Of a stretch of DNA of 64,000 bases, positions 24,799-35,852 are shown one piece after another. Position 1 is the stretch's first letter, and every line of letters begins with the position of its first letter. Made by a program: the position numbers and the translations under genes. The notes below the pieces were generated by a model that saw only the letters and a list, made by a program, of their open reading frames with translations, searched no databases and was not told where the DNA came from. The stretch is from Adiantum capillus-veneris (taxonomy: Eukaryota; Streptophyta; Polypodiopsida; Polypodiales; Pteridaceae), in assembly GCA_014529385.2 (NCBI GenBank), contig CM043949.1, positions 113,713,477 to 113,777,476 on the forward strand. Direction: 5' to 3'.

Positions 24799-24994
24799 AG
24801 GTCATTAATCTCTCTCCCCCCAAATTACAAAAGCATGTCCTCTTTGAGAGAGGAGATTGTATTCAACCATTTACATGCTTGAGCCTAATGGAATAGGTCA
24901 TTAATCTCTCTCCCCCCAAATTACAAAAGCATGTCCTCTTTGAGAGAGGAGATTGTATTCAACCATTTACATGCTTGAGCCTATTCCATTAGGC
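24799..24994. repeat. 98 bp exact tandem duplication
   Basis: The block GTCATTAATCTCTCTCCCCC through the CATGCTTGAGCCTA phrase is repeated essentially unchanged at 24799-24896 and 24897-24994. Confidence 0.85.
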
Positions 24995-25291
24995 ACAATC
25001 TATACCATGAAAACCATTTGGCTTAGCTCTTACTTTCTTAAATGTGAGACAGGACATTAAGGTAGTGTAGGAGAGCCTCTTTTAACATACACATTATGTC
25101 CCTTGAAAATTTGAAGAGTATGGGTATCATACCCTCCTTGAGTGCTCAAATGTTGATCGCATCAACCTTGCTTTTCTAACATTTTAGTAATAGCCCTAGA
25201 CTACATTTGTTTCTCTCCTAGAAACCTCATGGATTCAATTTATCCATTGCCTACGTTACATACATAGTCTTCAAGCATGCTACATGTTGTA

Positions 25292-25353
25292 GGTGGTCCC
25301 ATAGGTCAATTTAACATTTGAGGTCATTGTGATTGTTTTCACAATATTAAAAA

Positions 25354-25386
<33 letters not shown>

Positions 25387-25506
25387 CCCCCTCCTCTTGA
25401 GAAAGTGAGCAAGCATCTATACATGCATTCAAGAATCAAGACTCATGGGTTACATTTTTAAGGTCTCTTGTGTACTTCTTCTTCATGTTACTTTTTTCTT
25501 CTTCTT

Positions 25507-25583
<77 letters not shown>

Positions 25584-25911
25584 CACTAGATACTATTTGT
25601 CACTCAATTATTTATTTTGGTGATGTCAAACATTCTCTCCCCCCCTGTGTGTGTGTGTGTGTGCGTGAGCGCGTGCACGTCCATGTGTGTGTTTGTGTGT
25701 CTTATTTATGTTATGCAACATGATAACTCTTTGCCAAAGATGTTTTGAGAAGGTTTGCCTAATCTTAATTGTTGAGAGTCTAGATTGGCCAATTTCAAAC
25801 CAGATAAGCCAAAATTAAAGTGGCTAAAAATTAGTAAAAAAACTCTAAAATTATAAATTTTATTAGTACTTTTGGTGTACTTCTAAATGGAGAGGAAGAG
25901 TCTTAAGGGCT

Positions 25912-25962
<51 letters not shown>

Positions 25963-26153
25963 GGTCCCATAGGTGAATTTAACATTTGAGGTCGTTGTGA
26001 TTGTTTCCACAATATTAAAAATCCCCCGCCCTCTCCTTCCTTGAGAAAGTGAGAAAGCATCTAACATGCGTTCAAGAATCAAGACTCATTGGTTACATTT
26101 TTAAGGTCTCTTGTGAACTTCTCCTTCGTGTCCTTTTCTTCTTCTTCTTCTTC

Positions 26154-26192
<39 letters not shown>

Positions 26193-26537
26193 ACAAGAAC
26201 TCATTAGATAGTATTTGTCACTCAATTATTTATTTTGGTGATGTCAAACATTCTTCCCCCTCCCTGTGCGTGTGTGCGTGTGCGTGTGCATGTGCGTGCG
26301 TGTGCGTGCGTGTGTGTGTGTGTTTTATTTAAGTTATGCAACATGATAACTCCTTGCCAGCAATGTTTTGAGAAGGTTTGCATAAGCTTAATTGTTGAGA
26401 GTCTAGATTGGCCAATTTGAAACCAGATAAGCAGAAATTAAAGCGTCTACAAATGGTCAAAAAACTCTAAAATTATAAATTTTATTAGTACTTTTGGTGT
26501 GCATCTCAATAAAGAGGAAGAGCCTCAACGGCTTGGG

Positions 26538-26540
<3 letters not shown>
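25292..26540. repeat. tandem segmental duplication (~0.6 kb units) differing in microsatellite length
   Basis: Copy 1 (25292 to about 25920) and copy 2 (25961 to about 26540) share GTGGTCCCATAGGT, GTCATTGTGATTGTT, TCAAGAATCAAGACTCAT and GAGAGTCTAGATTGGCCAAT in order. Poly-C (25357-25385) is almost lost in copy 2; (CT)n and (TA)n lengths differ; each copy ends in a (GA)n tract (25916-25960; 26540-26587). No coding content. Confidence 0.8.
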
Positions 26541-26589
<49 letters not shown>

Positions 26590-27049
26590 CACATCACCAG
26601 TCAAGTGAGACACACACAAAATTGCCCCTCTTTGTTGTTGTTGTTTGTTTTTTTTTAGCAAAACTCACAATTGTGAGTGATTATATTGAACAACCCAAAA
26701 AATTATAAGGTCTTTTCATGCTCTTGTTGAGCCATGACATCATCCAGGGACTATAATTACATCGGTGCAGCCAGCCCCCCAACCCACTGCCTCCTCCTCG
26801 ATACACAAGGTCCATTAACTTGTCCTTATGAGATCTTTTATTTACCGATGGCCAAGATTTTCCCCCGTCCTAGGAATTCCATCTGCTGACAACAAGGCAC
26901 AAGTAGTCCTAGGCCAATCCTCCGAGTGTTGCTTGTGCCCGACCGTCCATATTAGCACTTTTCTTTCTTGAGTAAGTTCTGCAAAGCTTGCCACCTTAAA
27001 ACCTCCTTCAAACACACGGTGGTTCCTTGTCTGTCATACATTCTGTAAG
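26590..27049. other. non-coding spacer
   Basis: No gene or recognisable repeat is seen between the microsatellite at 26587 and the hairpin array. Confidence 0.4.
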
Positions 27050-28060
27050 AAGAAGTATGAAAACCGCTCGCAGACATATAGACAACACAATGGAGATTCA
27101 TTTGGCAATAGGGCAAGTCATAGAGCTTGCTCACAATGCATATGCCTTGTGAGCAAGCTTTATGGCTTGCCCTATTGCCAAACGGATCGCCATTGTGTTG
27201 TTTTTAGGGACATGAGGTAATTTTAGCGCTTGAAATCGCTCGCAAACAGATAGACAACACAATGACCAGTCGTTGGCAATACGGCAAGCCACAGAGCTTG
27301 CCCACAATGCATATGCATTGTGGGCAAGCTCTTTGGCTTTTCGTTTTGCAAAACGATCTCCATTGTGTTGTTTTTAGGGCTGCTTAGCTATTATAGGGCT
27401 TGAAAACTGCTTGCGGTCCTAAAAACAACACAATGGCAAGCATTTTGGCAATACGGAAAGTCATAGAGCTTGTCCTCAATGCATATGCCTTGTGGGTAAA
27501 CTTTATGGCTTGCCGTATTGCAAAAAGGATCGCCATTGTGTTGTTTTTAGGGACACGAGGCAATTTTAGCGCTTGAAAATCACTCGCAAACATATAGACA
27601 ACACCATGGCGAGCCATTTGGCAATATGGAAAGCCATAGCATATGCATTGTGGACAAGCTTTATGGCTTTCCGTATTGCCAAAAGGCTTGCCATTGTGTT
27701 GTTTTTAGGACCGCTTAGCTATTTTAGGATTTGAAAACCGCTTGCAGACATATAGAAAACACAATGGCGAGCCGTTTGGAAATACGTCAAGCCATAGGGC
27801 TTGCCCACAACGCATATGCATTGTAGGCAAGCTCTATGGCTTGCCGTATTGCCAAACGGCCCGCCATGGTGTTATTTTCAGGGCCGCTTAGCTATTTTAG
27901 AACTTGAAAACCGCTCGCGGACATATAAACAACACAATGGCGAGCCGTTGGCAATACGGAAATCCATAGAGCTTGCCCACAATGCATATGTATTGTGGGT
28001 AAGCTTTATGGCTTTCCATTTTGACGAACGGACCGTCATTGTGTTTTTTATAGAGCTTAC
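27050..28060. repeat. tandem array of ~170 bp units, each containing a long hairpin
   Basis: Six units start at about 27080, 27253, 27424, 27597, 27755 and 27929. Each opens with GACAACACAATGG, continues with GGCAATACGGCAAGCCATAG and a centre such as CCCACAATGCATATGCATTG, then returns as the reverse complement to CCATTGTGTTGTTTTTAGGG. Arms are about 50-60 bp. Units are linked by GCTTGAAAACCGCTCGC-like spacers. Base changes are often matched on the opposite arm. No protein is encoded. Confidence 0.88.
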
Positions 28061-28074
28061 CGTATTGTCGAACA

Positions 28075-28400
28075 TAGCTTAACCTAACATAACCTAATGT
28101 AGCTTAACCTAACCTAACCTAACATAGCTAAACCTAACGTAGATCAACTTAACATAACCTAACATTTAGGATAACCTAACTTAACTTAACGTAGCTTAAC
28201 ATAACCTAACTCAATATAACTTAACTTAACATAGCCTAACTTAATCTAACCTAACGTATAAAATAACCTAATGTAACCTAACTTAACCTAACATATAACT
28301 TAACCTAACAACGTAACTTAACTTAACGTAACCTAATGTATAAGATAACCTAACATAACCTAATCTAACTTAACTTATAACCTAAACTTAACCTAAAACA
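28075..28400. repeat. degenerate TAACCTAAC (telomere-like) array
   Basis: About 325 bp made almost entirely of TAACCTAAC, TAACATAAC and TAACTTAAC steps, i.e. TTAGGT/TTAGG-type on the opposite strand. It is not the canonical plant TTTAGGG repeat and is highly imperfect, so an interstitial simple satellite is likelier than a telomere. Confidence 0.8.
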
Positions 28401-29104
28401 TATACCCCATCAATTGCATAATTTCAAAAACAACATAATTCAAAACAAGATTTTTTCATAAACCAAAACAAATTTTTTTCATTATTTAAAATGAAATTTT
28501 ACATCACAAACCATAATTTCTTTTAAAGCATTGAAGATTTAAAGCATTCAAAGTTTAAAGCATGAAATTTTCTTTTATTAATATACAAAGTAATTTAAAT
28601 AAATATAATATGCATATAAAGGTTCAAGCACTCACATTCGTCGTATTTGAGCAATGAAAGTTGTTGTAAAAGTCCTGGAACCTGCAAAAATGCACACACA
28701 AACACAAAGTTAAACCTTAAACCCTAAATCTACAAGTAAACATGAAAACATCTCACCTTAGTGTTATGCGCTAACCCACAAGCAAGATTAGCACTTCCGA
28801 CGGCTTGTTTCGCACCAGAGCTATTAGAGATGGGGAAGAAGAGAGCTTGAGAAAACGCGCAAGAATAAGAGAAATGCGCAAAGAAAGCCCGCGGTTTTCT
28901 TTTTTGCAGGTGTCATCGATACAGATGTCGGCTTAGGCGTCGGACCAGCTATCGGAATAAGCATCGGAAAGTCTATTCACACTCACATCGGAATACGCGT
29001 CGAAATATACGTCGAAAATTTGAAAATCAAATCTTTTAAAAAACTTTAGCTCCTCCAGATATACACACATATATACCGACGGCCGCCAATGATGCCGGTG
29101 ATGT

Positions 29105-29135
29105 GGCACCGGAATTTAAGTGACCTCTTGTAGTG
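29105..29135 (-). mobile_element. CACTA-type transposon terminus
   Basis: The sequence ends GTGACCTCTTGTAGTG; read on the opposite strand it begins CACTACAAGAGGTCACTT, the hallmark start of CACTA/EnSpm elements (CACTACAAGA). It abuts the gypsy LTR that follows, whose first ~15 bp are missing. The other end was not found, so the extent to the left (possibly including the hairpin array) is unknown. Confidence 0.6.
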
Positions 29136-29716
29136 TATCTAATTAACCCAAATGAATTTCTTATATCAAACCAATCATATAATATGGGAGAATAAATAGG
29201 GAACAAGGGTCAAAATATAGACACGTGCTTATGGATCTGCTTCAACACGGGGCCAAGGTTAAAGGGGTACAAATGAGAGATGGTCTACTAAAGAGCAATG
29301 CTACCTAATGGAGCTTAAAGACCTTAGGGTTAGCTTCATTAAAGAACTCCCCCAAGCTTGAGGTGCTTCTCATGCTTAAATGACTAAGTTTTTTGATGTG
29401 TTCAATTCAAACATAATCTCTTAAGAGGCATAAACAATTTTCATGCTTAAATGACTAAGAGGCTTGAAGTGTTCAATTCAAACATGATATCTTAAGAAGC
29501 ATAAAAGAAATATGTAAGGATTCTTCCCATTTGGCCTAGCATGATGTGCTTGAATCCTATTAAATAAGTTTAGATGCATAAAAATAAACAATTAAGTTCT
29601 TTCTCTCAAAGAGGAAAAAGAGGACATATGTCTAAATGATATAATTAAATAATATAAGAGACAGAGAGAGAGCGAGAGGTGGACCAAGCAAGAAGAGGGG
29701 GTATACTCTTCCATTC

Positions 29717-29757
<41 letters not shown>

Positions 29758-30510
29758 GTGTGAAATGAAAAGTGCAAGAGCTCCATCTCTTTCTCCACGC
29801 TTGTTGAGAAGTTGAGAGCCTACACCAACACTCTTGGCTATAGAATGCAATTCCAACCAAGAGCCATGCCTCAACGCTTAAGCTTGCCATCTTCTTCATC
29901 TTCATTACTATGCTATTATGATATGCTAAGAAAGAAGAGTGATGATAAGTGAAGAACTATTTCTTTCTCATGTGAATGATTCTTCTTCCTCTTTCCTACC
30001 CTCATTCCCCACCTTCGAAGGTTTTTGAGGCCTTGGGACTGAGACTTGGGATAGTTAATGATTTTCATAAAGTTTATGTTAACAAGGAACACAAAGATTG
30101 TATTGTACCAAGTCTCTCTTGATGGGAGATCTATAATACAAACACCGCTAGCTCTCTCCACCTTCAAAGGTGTTTGAGGCCTTGGGATTGAGACTTGGGA
30201 TAGTTAATGATTTTCGTAAAGTTTATGTTAACAAGGAACACAAAGATTGTATTGTACCAAGTCTCACTTGATAGGAGATCTATAATACAAAGGCCCGGCT
30301 CCAAGTAAATCCAATCCTCAACTATTGTCATGTTCTCGAATACTCTCGATTGAGAGATTATTGTTCATACCAAGTTAATTAAGTACTATTTTTATGTTTC
30401 TACCATCAATTAAGTTTACCCTCTATGTTCTCCAAGTAGTCTCACAAAAATGCTCACTCTAATTCTCTTAATTCCGCTATTCTCAAAGTTCATAGGCCAT
30501 TTCCATTACA
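29136..30510 (+). repeat. 5' LTR of gypsy element D (truncated at its start)
   Basis: Matches the gypsy A LTR from near its start (ATCTAATT-AACC-CAAATG) to the end ...CCATTTCCATTACA. The first bases of the LTR are missing at the CACTA terminus. It contains a private tandem duplication of about 135 bp (around 30010-30150 and 30150-30290; phrase TTGGGACTGAGACTTGGGAT). A (CT)n run lies at 29716-29752. Confidence 0.88.
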
Positions 30511-30526
30511 TTGGTATCAGAGCATT
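30511..30526 (+). promoter_or_regulatory. primer binding site (initiator-Met tRNA), gypsy element D
   Basis: TTGGTATCAGAGCATT directly after the LTR: the canonical plant tRNA-iMet PBS. Confidence 0.9.
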
Positions 30527-30924
30527 TCGTTTCTCTTTTCTTGCTTAAGAAGAGAGGTACTTAAATATCCTATTAATGGTTGATTTTTTTAATTATATTA
30601 GGGTAAGTGGGGCTGGGATCTATTATCGGTCTTGTTGAGCCCACTATGTTAGATATGGTGCACACCTCGAGAGCTTTGGTCTTAATAATGGGGTATTTTT
30701 AGACATGCCTACGGCTTTACCGTTATTGAGCCATAAGAAGTCCGAAAGGAGCTAACCCTTGGCAATTCTGCAATATTAGAACCACTTACAACTTTCTATA
30801 ATTAACCAATTCGAGCCGTGGGTGTAGATACTTAAGTGCTTATTTTTAAAGGCTAAGAGAAGTAGCAACTAAGGTTTTGACTTGCCACATAATAAACTAA
30901 GTAAACATATAAGTATAATTAGCA

Positions 30925-33900
30925 TGGATGACAATAACCAACAGAGTAGAATAAACATTGATAACTTTGATTTTGCACATGAAGTTGCTAATGATGATGC
31001 CCCCATGTTTGTCAATTATCTTGTTACTAGGTTGCAACAAGCTATGGGCAACCCTGCTTTGCAAGCCCAAGTTACTCAACAACTTCGTGCTTATGGGATT
31101 TCCCTTTCTCTCCAACACGAGAGAGAGCTTAGGAGGCCTCTTGATGAGACCCCCAAAAGAAGACTCGCTTCCGTACGAGAGGAGGAATCCAAAGAACAAG
31201 AAAGTTATGAATCCCTAAGTTCCTCTGAAGATGTGGCTCCCGAAGACACCGGTCTAAACGGTCGTCAACTCATCCCAAGAGGAAAGGGTCAACCCATAGT
31301 CCTTCTCCTCGTCACTCCAAAAGGGAAGAGAGGAAACAAGGAAGAAAAAGGCAAGAAAGAGTTCACCTTCCTCCTCTTCCGCTGAAAGCAAAAATTATTA
31401 TCCTAGAGAATACATTAGGAGAGGACATTGCAAAACTTACGTTGCATGGCAAAGGTCCCAAAAGCTCAAGAAATTCAAAGAGGGAGGAAAGAGTATCTCT
31501 TTTCTTACCTATGATGGCACCTTTGGTGCCATTGACAAAGTATTGGCCTGCATTCAACAATTTGATGCGGCCTTTGGAGACGAGGGCTTCACGGAGTCCT
31601 CTAAGCTACGCCATGTAGCTATGCACTTCCAAAAATTTTCTCGTCAATGGTGGGCTAGCCTTTTTGAAATGGTGAGGCCCCCAAAGACATGGAAAACTCT
31701 ACAAGTTTCCATCATTAAGAAATTCGTTGCAAGCGATGCAAAGGACAAAGTGCTTAATGAATGGTGGAGTTTGAAGATACTCTTCAACGAGTCTATCCAC
31801 AAATATGCAGACAAGATTTGGGATTTACATCTCAAAGCTATAGTCTTTCAAAGGATAGACTTTGCCAAAATAAAGTAATAATTTTGTGTGGGATTACTTG
31901 AAGAAATGGCCGATTATGTCAACTCACAACGGCTTCTCACTATCACTGAAGTCATCCACCACACTATGGTTGCTTCAAGGATAAATTTCCAACAAGGGCG
32001 AGAAGAAATTTCAAGCCCATGGAAAACAAAGATCAAAATGAATCCAAAGGGAAGAGCAATGCTAAAAACTCATCCCAAAGCAACACCAACACCAACAACA
32101 ACAAGGCCAAGGAGAAAGGAGCTTACAAAGGTAAAAATAATCTCTCTCCCAAAGAATTAGAGGCCTTTCATAAAGACCATAAATGCTTTAAGTGTGGGGA
32201 GCAAGGACATGGTTTCGTTCTTGCCCCAAATGAAACGTACACAATGACACTCCTAGTGCTTCCATGGTTGAAGCTCCAAAAGAGGATACTCATTGTGCAA
32301 AGTATCATTCTCTCCTATTCTTGGGGAAAGGTACGGGAACATGATGCCTTCATCTTGTTTGACCCTAGGTCTACTCACAACTTCATATCAACAGAGTTGG
32401 CCACCAAGTTGGTCATTCAAGCTTTTGAGATGGGAGATATTGAACTGCACACAGCTTTCAAGGGACAGCAAGCCTCCATTACTCCCTTGATTGGGAAGTT
32501 GAGGCTTCATGTCCAAAGCTATGTCGACAAAGAATAATTTTTCATCCCTCGTCTCCAACATGAGGATGTTGTCTTAGGGGCACCATGATTCAACGGCATG
32601 GCTGCCAACATGAAGTTTCCTGAGAGGAGAATCTACTTCACGTACAGGGGAAAGAGCATGTATATAGATGCTAATGAGTTTGGTCGTACTATACTACTTG
32701 TAAATTCACCGACTTTTGATAAGTCAATGAAAAGCTCAGTTTTTCCGTACATTATTTTTGTCAAAGAATCCACTAATGATGCTAATGATTTATCAAATGA
32801 AAATGCTAGGAATCAAGAAGAGTTAGAGCTGTTTACTTTTCTAAATGGATTCCAAGATGTTTTTATCGATGATATCCCTATGGACTTACCTCCAAAACGA
32901 GGGGATGATGACCATCGAATTGAGATCCTACCAGGAAGCTCACCGCCTAACAAGCCTCCTTATCAAATTTCCCAAGCTCAAAAAGAGAAGATTATGAGGC
33001 AAGTACAAGAATTAGTAGACAAAGACATGGTGAAGCCTAGCTCCTCTCCTTTTTGTTCTCTAGTCCTTTTAGTGCAAAAGAAAGATAGTACATACCATAT
33101 GTGTGTGAACTATCGAGCACTAAACCATATCACTATCAAAAACAGATTTTTCGTGCTTCAGGTAGAAGATCTGTTTGATAAGCTACAAGGCTCTACCTAC
33201 TAAGTAGGATTGACCTTAAAAATTTCTATCATCAAAGAAGGATAGTGGATGAAGATATCTTAAAGACCGCGTTTCGTATAACGTTTGGTCTTTATGAATA
33301 TCTAGTCATGCCTTTTGGCTTGACCAATGCACTAGCCACATTCAATTGTTTGATGGAGAAAACATTCAGACCCTATCGCAAGTTCACTGGAGTGTTCTTT
33401 GATGATATCATCATCTACTCCAAGTCCTTGGAGGAACACTAGCAACATCTCCAAGTGATTTTTCAAGCATTGAGGGAGAACAAGCTTTTTCTCAACCAAA
33501 AGAAAAGCGAATTTTTCCTTCAAGAGATTCAATACTTAGGTCATATTATCTCTCAAGATGGTATCCATATGGATCCATCAAAGTTAGAGGTAATAAAAGC
33601 ATGGCCTAATCCAAGGAATCTACATGAGCTAAGAAGCTTTATTGGTATGTGTGCATACTATAGACGTTTCATAGAAAAATTTTCTCAAATAGCAGGACTA
33701 GTACATGATTTAACAAAGAAAAATATTAAGTATTCATGGACTGCTAAGGAGAAAAATTCTTTTGACAACCTCAAAGATAAGCTTACCTCTCAACCAGTCC
33801 TCATGCTTCCGGATCTCTCAAAGCCATTTGAGGTCCAATGTGATGCTTGTGGTGATTGCCTTGGAGCGGTCTTGCTTCAAGAGGGGCATGCCATAGCATA

Positions 33901-34240
33901 TGAGAGCCGAAGCCTTAATACGGATAAACGGGTCTTGGACATTTATGAGAAAGATCTTTTAACTGTTCGACATGCCCTAGACACATGGAAGCACTATTTA
34001 TTGGGGACTCCACTCATTTTACAAATAGACCACCAAAGTCTCTAGTACTTCATGATGCAAACCAAGCTTTCCGACAAACAAATGAGGTGGGCAAATTTTC
34101 TTTCGTAATTTTATGTTCATATTGATCCATTGCTAGTAAGCACAATCAAGTGGCTGATGCGATTTTACGACGACCAAACGTTAACGGCGTCTATAGAAAC
34201 TCACAATGATCTATCTTCTATGATAGATGAGTATGCGACT
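30925..34240 (+). pseudogene. gag-pol of gypsy element D (decayed, integrase deleted)
   Basis: Homologous to element A. Gag: MDDNNQQSRINIDNFDFAHE at 30925 and capsid region 31500-31880 (FDAAFGDEGFTESSKL, RQWWASL); CCHC knuckle near 32185 (CFKCGEQGHG, last Cys region disturbed). Protease 32330-32660 with DPRSTHNFIS in place of the usual D-T/S-G. RT 32660-33530 including MPFGLTNALATF and an intact-looking FDDIIIYS (YxDD-type). RNase H 33830-34150 with QCDACGDCLGAVLLQEG. Frameshifts near 33203 and several stops occur. After about 34250 the pol sequence jumps straight into the last 125 bp of an LTR, so integrase, chromodomain and most of the 3' LTR are deleted. Confidence 0.86.
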
Positions 34241-34261
34241 GACCCTGACTTGATGTAATGT

Positions 34262-34389
34262 CAGCCCTTGTTATGTTGCTACCACTAATTAAGTTCACCC
34301 TCTATGTTCTCCAAGTAGTCTCACAAAAATGCTCACTCTAATTATATTAATTCTGCTATTCTCAAATTTCATAGTCCATGTCCATTACA
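34262..34389 (+). repeat. 3' LTR remnant of gypsy element D (last ~125 bp)
   Basis: TTGCTACCACTAATTAAGTT through CCATTACA match the LTR end at 30385-30510. No target duplication with the left side, in line with the truncated 5' end. Confidence 0.8.
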
Positions 34390-34871
34390 CACTCTCTCTT
34401 GAAGAGAATAGCTACAACAACATGACCACATGGAATTTCAAATGTTTCCACTTATTATATGAGCATGACCTTGTAGATACATCAACCACACATGTTTTTG
34501 TACTTGTCAAGATCTCAAAAACCATATCACTAGAGGGCAGATTTGGTATTTCCAAGCAATATTTTCAACCTTGCACCAATTCTGCTCTACATTTACAACC
34601 AATATCTACCAAAGACTCACATGCCCTCTTTCCCTCCATTCCACTTGCATAGAACCAAGTTGTTAGCTGGGGACAAATGATATCAAGCATAGATATGATA
34701 GTCTTATCTCTACCCTCAAGCAACCATGCATTCAATAACTTAGCAATGTTGGATGTAAGATGCCCATAACACTTTCCTTTAAAGTGTGTCGTCACCTAAT
34801 GAGATGGGGGTGAAGTGGTCAATAAGCAGGAGAGAGAGTGAGAGAAGACCATCATCAAGATTCAGATGTGC

Positions 34872-34905
<34 letters not shown>

Positions 34906-35148
34906 AAGAAACCCATCATTGCCATCGATCATATGTGCAATAGAGCGAGTGTGAGAGAGAGAGGGGGAAAGAGAATCATGAAGCATAGGGGCATGGCTAC
35001 CAAGTTACAACACAGAGTCCATTTCATGATTCCCTTTTCATCGAATAAATGGTCGCTAACTCCTTCCACCAATAACATAATTAATCAATTTTTAAACAAG
35101 GTGAGGAGTCACAATGGCCTGCAGAAGGTTGGGGGGGGGGGGGGGGGT

Positions 35149-35180
<32 letters not shown>

Positions 35181-35411
35181 GAGAGAGAGAGATTTGTCAG
35201 AAGTAAGTCTTAATCCGTGTACAATTGTATTGTTTTAACATAAAATTATATTATGCATATACACACATAATTACAAACTAGCAGTTACAAACCGTCCTAC
35301 CGGTCGATCTGGCCCCCACCACTGCCTTCAATGATGGATTATGGATATGGCATTTTCCCTTCGTCCCCAGTCCCCCACACACAAATGTACACACATCTAC
35401 ATAGAGGAGAA
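34390..35411. other. non-coding spacer with (GA)n and poly-G
   Basis: No gene seen. (GA)n at 34873-34902; a ~50 nt G-run with one T at 35131-35179, continuing into (GA)n. Confidence 0.5.
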
Positions 35412-35436
35412 GGGTGGATGCATGAATAGGTGGACC
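35412..35436 (+). repeat. left TIR of the 10 kb transposon
   Basis: Twenty-five bases matching the right terminus in inverted orientation with one mismatch. Confidence 0.88.
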
Positions 35437-35852
35437 AAAAACCTTGTTCTGGACAGAGGTTTTATAACCGGTACATAAAACCATCTATATTAGTTCAATT
35501 CGATATATTCTTTTGAACAGATTTTTAATTAAATATAGAATTTCCACAGCTTTTTGTTAAATATAGAAGATGTCTCTGTACCTCTGAACTATGCACGTTA
35601 GCCAGCTCTTTACACAATTACTATTTCCACACCTCTTTTTCAAATATAGAAGACGGCTTTGTAGCTCTTAACTATGCACGTCAGCCAACTCTTTGTCTTC
35701 CCGCTCTCTCGTTTTCCTATCTCTCTCTAACTCTCTGTGTAGGAGCACAGATTTTTGTTTTACTTTGTAGGCCTATCACACATCTATTGCTATCATATAC
35801 TGCTCTTGCTCTCTGTAGGCCTATCACCTCGCTCAATCTCTCCCTCTCTAGC

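Noticed and set aside
27050-28060. CRISPR array
   Set aside because: Plant nuclear context; the whole unit including the spacer is repeated and each unit is a palindrome, so no unique spacers exist.
28075-28400. True telomere
   Set aside because: Motif is TTAGGT-like and highly imperfect, not TTTAGGG, and flanked by transposons on both sides.
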